The notes below the pieces were generated by a model. It was not told the DNA's origin, did no database searches, and saw only the letters and a list, made by a program, of their open reading frames with translations. The position numbers and the translations under genes were made by a program. A stretch of DNA of 6,537 nt from an uncultured Prevotella sp. (GTDB lineage Bacteria > Bacteroidota > Bacteroidia > Bacteroidales > Bacteroidaceae): positions 1-6,537 of the forward strand of contig CAAFFL010000240.1 in NCBI GenBank assembly GCA_900762125.1. Direction: 5' to 3'. Positions 1 through 5,202 of this stretch are shown piece by piece (position 1 is the stretch's first letter; each line of letters begins with the position of its first letter).

Positions 1-12
1 CTCTTCCGATCT
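1..12. other. Illumina adapter remnant at contig end
   Basis: The first twelve bases, CTCTTCCGATCT, are identical to the 3' terminal twelve bases of the standard Illumina TruSeq adapter. The gene reading frame happens to stay open through them (Leu-Phe-Arg-Ser), so they could be mistaken for coding sequence. They are best treated as untrimmed sequencing adapter at the end of an assembled contig, with genomic sequence starting at about base 13. Confidence 0.9.
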
Positions 13-1005
13 GTATGGTTGGACATCTTCATCGCGAAGGTCGGCAAGGACCACCGCTACCACCTCTCGCATCCCGGCTATCCACTGAACTCCCAAGGCG
101 ACGACTTCGGGATGACCTTCGAGGGTCCCTACAACCGCGGTTTCTTCTCCTCCAACCGCAACGACGGCCGAGGATGGGACCATATCTATTCGTTTGAGAA
201 TCCGGAGATCCAGCAGACCGTCAAGGGCTGGGTCTACGAGATGGAGGGCTATGAGCTCCCCGCGGCACAGGTGACGATCGTCGGCGACGACGGCACGAAC
301 GAGAAGATCTCCGTCCACAGCGACGGCTCCTTCACCCGAGTGCTGGAGCCCGGCGTGAGCTATCTCTTCCGCGCCACCTGCAAGGGCTTCCTCAACCACA
401 CCGAGGAGCTCCATGCCGAGGACAACCCCCGGGAGAGCCGCGACACGACGCTGCAGTTTGCCCTGGCCAACATCTCCGCGCCGACGCTCATCGACAACAT
501 CTTCTACGACTTCGACCGTGCCACGCTGCGTGACTCGTCGAAGACCGCACTGGATAAGCTTGTAGCACTATTGAATGAGAACCCGAACGTCACCATCGAG
601 CTCAGTGCCCACTGCGACTATAAAGGTTCGGCAGACTACAACAAACGGCTCTCCCAGCGCCGTGCGGAGGCTGTCGTGGCCTACCTCATCCAGCATGGCA
701 TAGCCGCGGACCGCCTGACGCCTGTGGGCTATGGCAAGGATCGGCCGAAGAAGATCCGTCGGAAGGTGGCGGAAAGGTATCCGTTCCTCAAGGAGGGTGA
801 CGAGCTCTCGGAGGCGTTCATCCGCAGCCTGAAGAACCCGAAGGAGCAGGAGCTCTGCAACCAGCTCAACCGCCGCACGGAATTCCAGGTCCTGCGCACC
901 ACCTACGGCCTCTTTGACAATGAAGGGAAGCTCAAGCAGTTGCCCAAGCCGAAGAAGCCACAAAACACAAACAAAGAAGACGAGGAAATCTACTTTGTGG
1001 ACTAA
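13..1005 (+). CDS. porE: PorE-like PD40/CRD/OmpA-domain protein, 5' truncated
   Basis: C-terminal part of an envelope protein; the N-terminus is lost at the contig edge. Counting from Asp at base 22 as residue 2, the order is: end of a WD40-like (PD40) beta-propeller (about 1-60, with the blade signature GFFSSNRNDGRGWDHIYSF); a carboxypeptidase-regulatory-like beta-sandwich (about 67-150); an OmpA_C peptidoglycan-binding domain (about 152-297, with FYDFDRATL, CDYKGSADYNKRLSQRRAEAV and NRRTEF); and a short charged tail. The OmpA domain carries an insert (about 243-280, around ERYPFLKEGDELSEAFI) that I recall from Bacteroidota homologues. This order matches Porphyromonas PorE (PG1058), which links the type IX secretion apparatus to peptidoglycan; the TPR and most of the propeller would lie upstream. 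The TTG at 19 is internal, not a start. Other PD40-OmpA proteins share parts of this layout, so the symbol is likely but not certain. It converges with the sigma-factor operon. Confidence 0.72.
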   Translation, partial: VWLDIFIAKVGKDHRYHLSHPGYPLNSQGDDFGMTFEGPYNRGFFSSNRNDGRGWDHIYSFENPEIQQTVKGWVYEMEGYELPAAQVTIVGDDGTNEKISVHSDGSFTRVLEPGVSYLFRATCKGFLNHTEELHAEDNPRESRDTTLQFALANISAPTLIDNIFYDFDRATLRDSSKTALDKLVALLNENPNVTIELSAHCDYKGSADYNKRLSQRRAEAVVAYLIQHGIAADRLTPVGYGKDRPKKIRRKVAERYPFLKEGDELSEAFIRSLKNPKEQELCNQLNRRTEFQVLRTTYGLFDNEGKLKQLPKPKKPQNTNKEDEEIYFVD

Positions 1006-1039
1006 AAGGTTGGCTATTCAACAATCACCTTTGATTTAT

Positions 1040-1096
1040 AACAAAAACCTGTATCAACTTCAAGTGGTAGGTTGAGGTTTAAATTAGGTTTTTGTT
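1040..1096. terminator. Nested dyad between convergent genes, possible bidirectional terminator
   Basis: An 11-bp perfect inverted repeat (AACAAAAACCT at 1040-1050 with AGGTTTTTGTT at 1086-1096) encloses a smaller hairpin (TCAACTT at 1054-1060 with AGGTTGA at 1069-1075, one G-T pair, 8-nt loop). It lies in the AT-rich gap between two convergent genes, so it could end transcription from both sides. The outer arms are T-rich on both strands, but there is no classical GC-rich stem followed by a clean T tract. The rest of 1006-1115 shows nothing else. Confidence 0.4.
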
Positions 1097-1115
1097 TAAA
1101 ATTCTTAATGTTTTA

Positions 1116-1562
1116 CTATATTTTCATCGAGCCGCTCAGCTCATTGTAGACACCGATGAACGCGAAGCCCACGATGACCGCCGCCACACCCAGCACCGAC
1201 GTGAGGTTCACGCTCTGCAGCACCGCATGGATGTCCATCGACACGAGGAAGCCATAGAGGTTGCCCAGGATGTTGACGACGCCACTGCGCACCGCCGCCA
1301 CACCATCGAAGAGCAAGAAGAGCACCAAGCCGCCCAGCCAGCAGACTGCCGTCCAGAGGTTGTTCATCCGTCGTGCACCCTGCGGCAGACGACGCATCAC
1401 ACGGCGCGAGAAGCCGTTGTCGGGAACCTCCATGGTGTTCACGGCAAAGAACTGCTGGAGCAGAAGCTCATCCTCCTGGTTCAGCTCCTCCACAGGCTGC
1501 ATCCCACTGCCTACGGTCTGCAATCCGTTGTCTGTATTCTGCATCTTATCTTCCATATCCAT
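1116..1562 (-). CDS. DUF5056-like two-TM protein downstream of sigma factor, candidate anti-sigma factor
   Basis: A 148-residue protein. Residues 1-65 are polar and acidic with a motif-like stretch LLLQQFFAVNTMEVPDNGFSRRVMRRLP (about 33-60), which I associate from memory with the Bacteroidales family DUF5056. Two hydrophobic segments follow (about 69-90 and 121-141) with a mildly hydrophobic stretch between. No signal peptide is visible, so the N-terminal part is probably cytoplasmic. It is the last gene of the minus-strand operon and overlaps the sigma-factor gene by 17 bp, suggesting coupled translation. Its position and its layout, a soluble N-terminus followed by TM helices, fit an anti-sigma factor, but this is inference and no zinc-binding ASD motif is seen. 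The start is uncertain: Met at 1556 and 1544 are alternatives, and the latter has a GGAAG five bases upstream and would remove the overlap. Confidence 0.75.
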   Translation of the reverse strand: MDMEDKMQNTDNGLQTVGSGMQPVEELNQEDELLLQQFFAVNTMEVPDNGFSRRVMRRLPQGARRMNNLWTAVCWLGGLVLFLLFDGVAAVRSGVVNILGNLYGFLVSMDIHAVLQSVNLTSVLGVAAVIVGFAFIGVYNELSGSMKI

Positions 1563-2088
1563 TTACTCTTAAGAATTCTGCCATCTTCTTCTTGCCGCGT
1601 GAGAGGTGGCTCTTCACCGTGTTCTGAGGCATCCCCGTGATCTCCGCAATCTTGTCAATCGGCTGACCCTCCATGAGTTGCAACGTCACGCAGAGCCGCT
1701 CCTTCTCACTCAGCAGCCGTAGCGCATCGTTGAGGTCCATCCGGAGGTTCGCGTCGCCGTTGTTGCCGGACTGCCGCATGACGGCGGGCTGCTCGATGTT
1801 GCCCTCCACAGGGTGGCTGCGGGTGTAGTCGTAGAAGACATTGTAGGCGATGCGATAGAGCCACGTGAGGAACGACGAGCGCCCTTCAAACTGCGCAATG
1901 CGGGTGTAGGCCTTGACGAACGTATCCTGCGCCAGGTCGTCGCTCAGCGGACCATTGCCCATGGTCTGCGTGAGGAAGAACCGCCGCACGGGCGACTGGT
2001 ATTCCACCACCAACCGGTCGAACGCCCGGCGGTCGTGGAATGCCGTCACCCGCGTGATGAGGCTCAGATCTTCTATCTTGTTGCTCAT
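1546..2088 (-). CDS. ECF-type RNA polymerase sigma factor
   Basis: A 180-residue sigma-70 family protein with only regions 2 and 4, the ECF (group 4) architecture and size. Region 2 spans about residues 21-90: DDLAQDTFVKAYTRI is the conserved region 2.2 helix that contacts core polymerase, and the aromatic-rich FLTWLYRIAYNVFYDYTR covers 2.3-2.4 for -10 melting and recognition. A glycine/asparagine-containing linker (about 91-120) leads to region 4 (about 122-175), whose helix-turn-helix PIDKIAEITGMPQNTVKSHLSRGKKKM would bind the -35 element. An AAGGAAG lies about five bases before the ATG. It is the middle gene of an operon, 43 bp after the signal-peptide membrane protein and overlapping the next gene by 17 bp. 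No FecR-type anti-sigma gene is adjacent, so this does not look like a classical SusCD/FecIR sigma factor. Which promoters it reads cannot be told from the window. Confidence 0.95.
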   Translation of the reverse strand: MSNKIEDLSLITRVTAFHDRRAFDRLVVEYQSPVRRFFLTQTMGNGPLSDDLAQDTFVKAYTRIAQFEGRSSFLTWLYRIAYNVFYDYTRSHPVEGNIEQPAVMRQSGNNGDANLRMDLNDALRLLSEKERLCVTLQLMEGQPIDKIAEITGMPQNTVKSHLSRGKKKMAEFLRVNGYGR

Positions 2089-2131
2089 GGCTCTTCCTTG
2101 TTCGTCCAGTCTCTCCTACAGCCCTGCAGCA

Positions 2132-2818
2132 CTACTCCTGGCGATTGGTCTTCTTGCTGATGTACACCTGTCCCGCGCCATAGCAAGCTACCAGCAGGCC
2201 GACGCCACAGAGCTGTGCACCATTCTTCATGAACCAGAACATCAACGCCAAGCCGATGCCGAGCGCTACATGGCGGACGCCGCGACGCCAGTAGTAATCG
2301 GCTGACTCGGACTGTGCGGGCTTCACCTCCTCAGGGATGGGCTGTCCCGTCTCCATGGCTTTCTCCGCCAGACGCACCTTATTATTATGGTTCTTCACCA
2401 GCAGTCGAATCAAGAGGATGACGAAGATGAACGGCGCCAGACAGACAAAGAGGAGAATGATCAGCACCACAAAGGCCAGTAAGATGGCTCCAGCGCCTGC
2501 CGTGCCGGTGATGATCGACTCCACGAAGCGGTCGAACGAATTGTTGGGCCCCTCGTAGTCCCAGTCGTCGTCCATGTCGTCAAGGTTGACGATGGAGTCC
2601 TTCTGGGCCGTCGACGTCGACGTCGTGTCGGAGTAAGCCTCGATGCCTTCGCCCGTGGCATCCTCCTGCGAGCCATCCACTGCGGCAGTCTGCTGCTTGG
2701 TGGTGTCGGCGACGAGCTGCTCCGTTCGTGCATGATGCCGATGGCGAGGTTGAACACCTGTCTCCGCACTTGCATTGAGAGTGAGCATCAACGCTAATGC
2801 TATCAAAACCTGTTTCAT
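2132..2818 (-). CDS. Signal-peptide, multi-TM protein (DUF6249-like), first gene of sigma operon
   Basis: A 228-residue protein of unknown function. Residues 1-18 form a signal peptide (Lys, hydrophobic core, then ASA before Glu19, a good signal peptidase I site). Residues 19-105 are polar and low in complexity, His/Arg-rich near 25-31 and very acidic near 79-90 (LDDMDDDWDYEG). A long hydrophobic stretch (about 107-140) could be one long helix or a tight hairpin. A basic region (141-180) follows, then two more hydrophobic segments (about 182-197 and 203-219). The C-terminal part, around YYWRRGVRHVALGIGLALMF, resembles from memory the Bacteroidota family DUF6249. With the signal peptide cleaved, the acidic domain would be periplasmic. 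It leads the operon containing the ECF sigma factor, 43 bp upstream of it, so a role in envelope sensing is plausible but unproven. AAGAAGAAG precedes the ATG. Confidence 0.85.
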   Translation of the reverse strand: MKQVLIALALMLTLNASAETGVQPRHRHHARTEQLVADTTKQQTAAVDGSQEDATGEGIEAYSDTTSTSTAQKDSIVNLDDMDDDWDYEGPNNSFDRFVESIITGTAGAGAILLAFVVLIILLFVCLAPFIFVILLIRLLVKNHNNKVRLAEKAMETGQPIPEEVKPAQSESADYYWRRGVRHVALGIGLALMFWFMKNGAQLCGVGLLVACYGAGQVYISKKTNRQE

Positions 2819-2873
2819 AATCTTCTTCTTAATTGATTTTTCTGACCGTTGGACGAAACAGATCCGCTATTGG

Positions 2874-2907
2874 TTGCAAAGTAACAAAAAAAATTCTATC
2901 TTTGCAA
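2874..2907. promoter_or_regulatory. Symmetric divergent promoter pair for rsmF and the sigma operon
   Basis: Plus strand: TTG at 2874-2876, a 20-bp spacer, then TATCTTTG at 2897-2904, matching the Bacteroidota -33/-7 consensus (TTG, 19-21 bp, TAnnTTTG). It predicts a start near 2911, only about 14 bases before the rsmF ATG. Minus strand: TTG at 2907-2905, the same 20-bp spacer, then TTACTTTG at 2884-2877, one mismatch from consensus. It predicts a start near 2870, about 50 bases before the membrane-protein gene. Both promoters occupy the same 34 bp, bounded by the perfect 8-bp inverted repeat TTGCAAAG/CTTTGCAA, so two polymerases could not bind at once. The plus promoter is the stronger match. 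Confidence 0.75.
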
Positions 2908-2925
2908 GCATAAAGGTTTTTTCTT

Positions 2926-4467
2926 ATGCCAACGACATTATCATTACCCGAGGAATTTGAACGTTACACCACCGCACTGATGGGCGACGAGCTATGGACG
3001 ACGCTGCGGCAGGGACTCGCAGAGGAGCCACCCGTGAGCATCCGGATGAACCCTTTCAAGGCGCCGCAAGTGAAGGATGCAACGGTCCCCTTTTCCCCAA
3101 TCTTGAACACCGAGCCCTTAACGGACATCGTACCCTGGTGTCCCCTGGGGCGCTATCTCTCTTCACGGCCAGCGTTCACCTTCGACCCACTGCTGCATGC
3201 GGGAGCCTACTATGTGCAGGAGGCATCGTCGATGTTCATCCATGAGGTGCTGCGGCAGGTAGTCCAAAGCCCCGTGACCATGCTCGACCTCTGTGCGGCA
3301 CCTGGCGGCAAGAGCATCACCTGTAGGGCGGCATTGCCGGAGGGCAGTCTGCTCTTCTCCAATGAGCCGATGAAGGTACGCGCGAGCATTCTCTCGGAGA
3401 ACATCCGGAAGATGGGGCATCCGGACATCATCGTGACGAACAACTTCGCCAAAGACTATGCCCGCAGCGGCTTGCTGTTCGACGTCGTCCTCACCGATGT
3501 GCCTTGCTCCGGCGAGGGGATGTTTCGCAAGGATGCGGGAGCCATCGCGGAGTGGAGCACAGAGAATGTGGCGCAGTGCTGGAAGTTGCAGCGGAGCATT
3601 GTCAGCGACATCTGGCCGTGTCTGAAGCCCGGCGGCATCCTCATCTACAGCACCTGCACCTTCAACGCCCATGAGGACGAGGAGAACGTCGCATGGATCG
3701 CCAAGGAGCTCGGAGCATCCTTCGTAAAGATCGAGACACGGGAGGAGTGGAACATCACCGGATCGCTCATCGACAACCACCCTGTCTACCGCTTTCTGCC
3801 GGGCAAGACGCGTGGCGAGGGCCTCTTCGTGGCGGTGCTGAGGAAGGACGGCGAGGACGGCAAGAATGGTGCTGCGGTCGATGGCATGCTTTCCAACAAC
3901 GAGGGCAGCATGACGACGATGAAAGCAAAGGACCGGAAGCCACGGCACGGAAAGAGCAAAGCGTCAGCCACAGGGCCATCGGCGGACAAGGCCATCGCTG
4001 AGAAAGCCGTGCAGTGGCTTGGCGAGGGCTTCACCGTCGTGGAAGCAAGGGACGGCTACCGTGCCATACCCCAGCGGTGGAGTGACGTCTATGCCAAGGC
4101 TGCCAAGGCGCTACACATCATCCATGCGGGCACCAAGCTGGGCACGGTGAAAGGCCATGACCTCATCCCCGACGCCTCGCTGGCGCTCTCCACAGCGCTG
4201 CTTCCCGACGCTTTCCCTCGCGTGGAGCTCTCGCTCAAGGAGGCCATCAGCTACCTCCGCAAAGAGGCGGTCACGCTGCCCGAGAGCACCCCCCGCGGCT
4301 TCGTCATCGTCACCTACCGCGGCCTCCCGCTCGGCTTCGAAAAGAACATCGGCAACCGCGCCAACAACCTCTATCCCCAGGAGTGGAAGATCAAGAGCAG
4401 CCACCTGCCGGAAGGGCTGGGCGATGTGGCCTCTTTGCCTCAAAACGAAAATGCAGTGGCCTCTTGA
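2926..4467 (+). CDS. rsmF: RNA (cytosine-C5)-methyltransferase, RsmF/NOL1-NOP2-Sun family
   Basis: A 513-residue SAM-dependent enzyme predicted to methylate C5 of a cytosine, probably in 16S rRNA, in the cytoplasm. An N-terminal RNA-binding segment (1-95, with VSIRMNPFK) precedes the Rossmann catalytic domain (about 96-305). MLDLCAAPGGKS (119-130) is SAM-binding motif I; DVPCSGEGMFRKD (191-203) is motif IV with Cys194, used in product release; YSTCTFNAHEDEENV (241-255) is motif VI with the nucleophile Cys244. A charged linker (about 306-352) leads to a C-terminal domain (about 355-495) ending GLPLGFEKNIGNRANNLYPQEWKI, the PUA-like RNA-binding part of RsmF-type enzymes. Both catalytic cysteines are intact. 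The ATG lies about 14 bases after the predicted transcription start, with AAAGG at 2912-2916. The last 13 residues (VASLPQNENAVAS) come from a repeat. It probably shares a transcript with folA. The exact target cytosine is inferred from family resemblance only. Confidence 0.93.
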   Translation: MPTTLSLPEEFERYTTALMGDELWTTLRQGLAEEPPVSIRMNPFKAPQVKDATVPFSPILNTEPLTDIVPWCPLGRYLSSRPAFTFDPLLHAGAYYVQEASSMFIHEVLRQVVQSPVTMLDLCAAPGGKSITCRAALPEGSLLFSNEPMKVRASILSENIRKMGHPDIIVTNNFAKDYARSGLLFDVVLTDVPCSGEGMFRKDAGAIAEWSTENVAQCWKLQRSIVSDIWPCLKPGGILIYSTCTFNAHEDEENVAWIAKELGASFVKIETREEWNITGSLIDNHPVYRFLPGKTRGEGLFVAVLRKDGEDGKNGAAVDGMLSNNEGSMTTMKAKDRKPRHGKSKASATGPSADKAIAEKAVQWLGEGFTVVEARDGYRAIPQRWSDVYAKAAKALHIIHAGTKLGTVKGHDLIPDASLALSTALLPDAFPRVELSLKEAISYLRKEAVTLPESTPRGFVIVTYRGLPLGFEKNIGNRANNLYPQEWKIKSSHLPEGLGDVASLPQNENAVAS

Positions 4468-4478
4468 TAAGAGGCCAC
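4426..4478 (+). repeat. 30-bp-spaced direct repeat and perfect hairpin over the rsmF stop codon
   Basis: GTGGCCTCTT occurs at 4426-4435 and again at 4456-4465, exactly 30 bp apart, followed by its inverted copy AAGAGGCCAC at 4469-4478. The second and third copies form a perfect 10-bp stem with a 3-nt loop, and the rsmF stop codon TGA (4465-4467) lies at the top of this hairpin. The first copy could pair with the same 3' arm instead. No T tract follows, so this is not a typical intrinsic terminator; it may stabilise mRNA or be a mobile palindromic repeat. Confidence 0.85.
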
Positions 4479-4520
4479 GGTCCAACAGCGAACTTCATAA
4501 AAAGCCCACCCTGCAAGCCC

Positions 4521-4576
4521 TCAACCATCAACCATCAGCCCTCAACCATCAGCCCTCAACCATCAACCATCAACCA
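4521..4576 (+). repeat. Eight heptamer tandem repeats immediately before folA
   Basis: Eight contiguous 7-bp units fill this stretch: six are TCAACCA and two (units 3 and 5) are TCAGCCC. The array ends two bases before the folA ATG, so it occupies the ribosome-docking part of the leader and no purine-rich ribosome-binding site is present. The remaining rsmF-folA gap (4479-4520) shows no TAnnTTTG promoter. A tandem array like this can change length by polymerase slippage. Confidence 0.92.
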
Positions 4577-4578
4577 CT

Positions 4579-5106
4579 ATGCTCACCATCATCGTCGCCA
4601 TGGGCCGCAACAGAGCCATCGGCAGAAAAGGACAGCTGCCGTGGCACATCCCTGAGGACCTCGCCCACTTCAAGGCCCTCACCATGGGCCATACCATCAT
4701 CATGGGTCACCGGACCTTCGAGTCCCTGCCCCACGGTGCCCTGCCCGGCCGCCGCAACATCGTCGTCAGCCGAACGGTGACGTCCCTACCCGGCTGTGAA
4801 GTCTATAATTCCGTCAACAAAGTCATTGCTCTGTCATCCAACGGACATTTCACTCCCCTCCCCTCGGGGGGAGGGGCTGGGGGAGAGGCTGCTTTTGCCA
4901 TCGGCGGCGCCTCCATCTACCGCCAGCTGCTCCCCTACGTCTCCCGCATCGAGCTCACCCTCGTCGACACCGCTCCCGAGGATGCCGACACCTTCTTCCC
5001 CGAGCTGAACCCCGACGAATGGACAGAAACAAAAAAAGAGAAGCACGACGGCTTCTCCTTTATCTCTTACATCCGAACCAAACCTTCCCTGCGGGAAGAA
5101 TATTAA
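4579..5106 (+). CDS. folA: Dihydrofolate reductase with in-frame repeat insertion
   Basis: NADPH-dependent reduction of dihydrofolate to tetrahydrofolate in the cytoplasm; target of trimethoprim. The 175-residue protein carries the family motifs: IVAMGRNRAIGRKGQLPWHIPEDLAHFK at the N-terminus with Asp27 aligned to the substrate-binding Asp27 of E. coli; IIMGHRTFESL (40-50) and LPGRRNIVVSR (55-65) for cofactor binding; IGGASIYRQLLPY (108-120), the NADPH glycine loop; and LTLVD (126-130). E. coli DHFR is 159 residues. The excess is mainly an insertion at about 88-104 (NGHFTPLPSGGGAGGEA) just before the IGG strand, encoded by a G/C-rich palindrome, plus a short C-terminal extension (KPSLREEY) encoded by another. 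The insertion falls where E. coli DHFR has a surface loop, so activity is probably kept. The ATG directly follows a heptamer array. Likely co-transcribed with rsmF. Confidence 0.95.
   Translation: MLTIIVAMGRNRAIGRKGQLPWHIPEDLAHFKALTMGHTIIMGHRTFESLPHGALPGRRNIVVSRTVTSLPGCEVYNSVNKVIALSSNGHFTPLPSGGGAGGEAAFAIGGASIYRQLLPYVSRIELTLVDTAPEDADTFFPELNPDEWTETKKEKHDGFSFISYIRTKPSLREEY
4851..4890 (+). repeat. G/C-rich palindromic element inside folA
   Basis: A perfect 9-bp stem (CCCCTCCCC at 4855-4863, GGGGAGGGG at 4868-4876, loop TCGG) is followed by CTGGGGGAGAGGCT. The element is about 40 bp and lies within the folA coding sequence without breaking the frame. Its extent matches the roughly 13 residues by which this loop exceeds ordinary DHFR. 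A diverged relative with the same order (CA-TCC, hairpin, CT-GG, AGG) lies at 5161-5190. I recall similar elements between genes in Prevotella-like genomes, which a search would have to confirm. Confidence 0.8.
5084..5098 (+). repeat. Short palindrome encoding the folA C-terminus
   Basis: CTTCCC (5084-5089) and GGGAAG (5093-5098) form a 6-bp stem with loop TGC. It encodes the PSLRE of the C-terminal tail, beyond the last conserved DHFR strand (FSFISYIR). It may be a fragment of a palindromic repeat that supplied a new stop codon; this is inference. Confidence 0.55.
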
Positions 5107-5113
5107 AATGCAC

Positions 5114-5150
5114 AAGAGCCATCCCCAACGTTAATCGAGAATGGCTCTTT
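5114..5150. terminator. Hairpin terminator between convergent folA and lrp
   Basis: AAGAGCCAT (5114-5122) and ATGGCTCTT (5141-5149) form a perfect 9-bp stem with an 18-nt loop, eight bases after the folA stop. A short T run (TTT, then ATGT) follows on the plus strand; on the minus strand it is followed by a looser T-rich stretch. Its place between convergent genes fits bidirectional termination, though the loop is large and the T tracts are weak. Confidence 0.6.
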
Positions 5151-5160
5151 ATGTAATTCA

Positions 5161-5190
5161 CATTCCTCCCTTTGGGAGGGCTTGGAAAGG
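5161..5190. repeat. Diverged copy of the folA-type palindromic element
   Basis: CCTCCC (5165-5170) and GGGAGG (5174-5179) form a hairpin with a TTT loop, preceded by CATT and followed by GCTTGGAAAGG. The order resembles the element inside folA about 300 bp upstream, but it is shorter and has many differences. It lies in the folA-lrp gap. Next to it, AAAGG (5186-5190) and CCTTT (5198-5202) could form a weak hairpin right after the lrp stop. Confidence 0.5.
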
Positions 5191-5202
5191 ATATTAACCT
5201 TT

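Noticed and set aside
15..197. Small plus-strand frame near the contig start
   Set aside because: It is out of frame with the propeller/OmpA coding sequence and gives an Arg/Pro/Leu-rich product.
1092..1640. 182-codon plus-strand frame opposite the small membrane protein and sigma-factor end
   Set aside because: The product is His/Gln-rich without any domain, and the opposite strand carries the sigma factor and its overlapping partner.
3163..3948. 261-codon open frame on the minus strand opposite rsmF
   Set aside because: It lies wholly inside a gene with intact catalytic motifs, its translation has no recognisable domain, and long antisense frames are common in this GC-rich coding sequence.
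4456..4478. Intrinsic terminator after rsmF
   Set aside because: The stem is strong but the bases that follow (GGTCCAACAG) have no T tract, and no separate promoter for folA is visible.
4521..4576. CRISPR array
   Set aside because: The units are 7 bp, contiguous and without spacers, so this is a simple tandem repeat.
4157..4780. 207-codon plus-strand frame spanning the rsmF end, the repeats and the folA start
   Set aside because: It is out of frame with both real genes and its product is low-complexity Ser/Pro/Arg, typical of a shadow frame through repeats.
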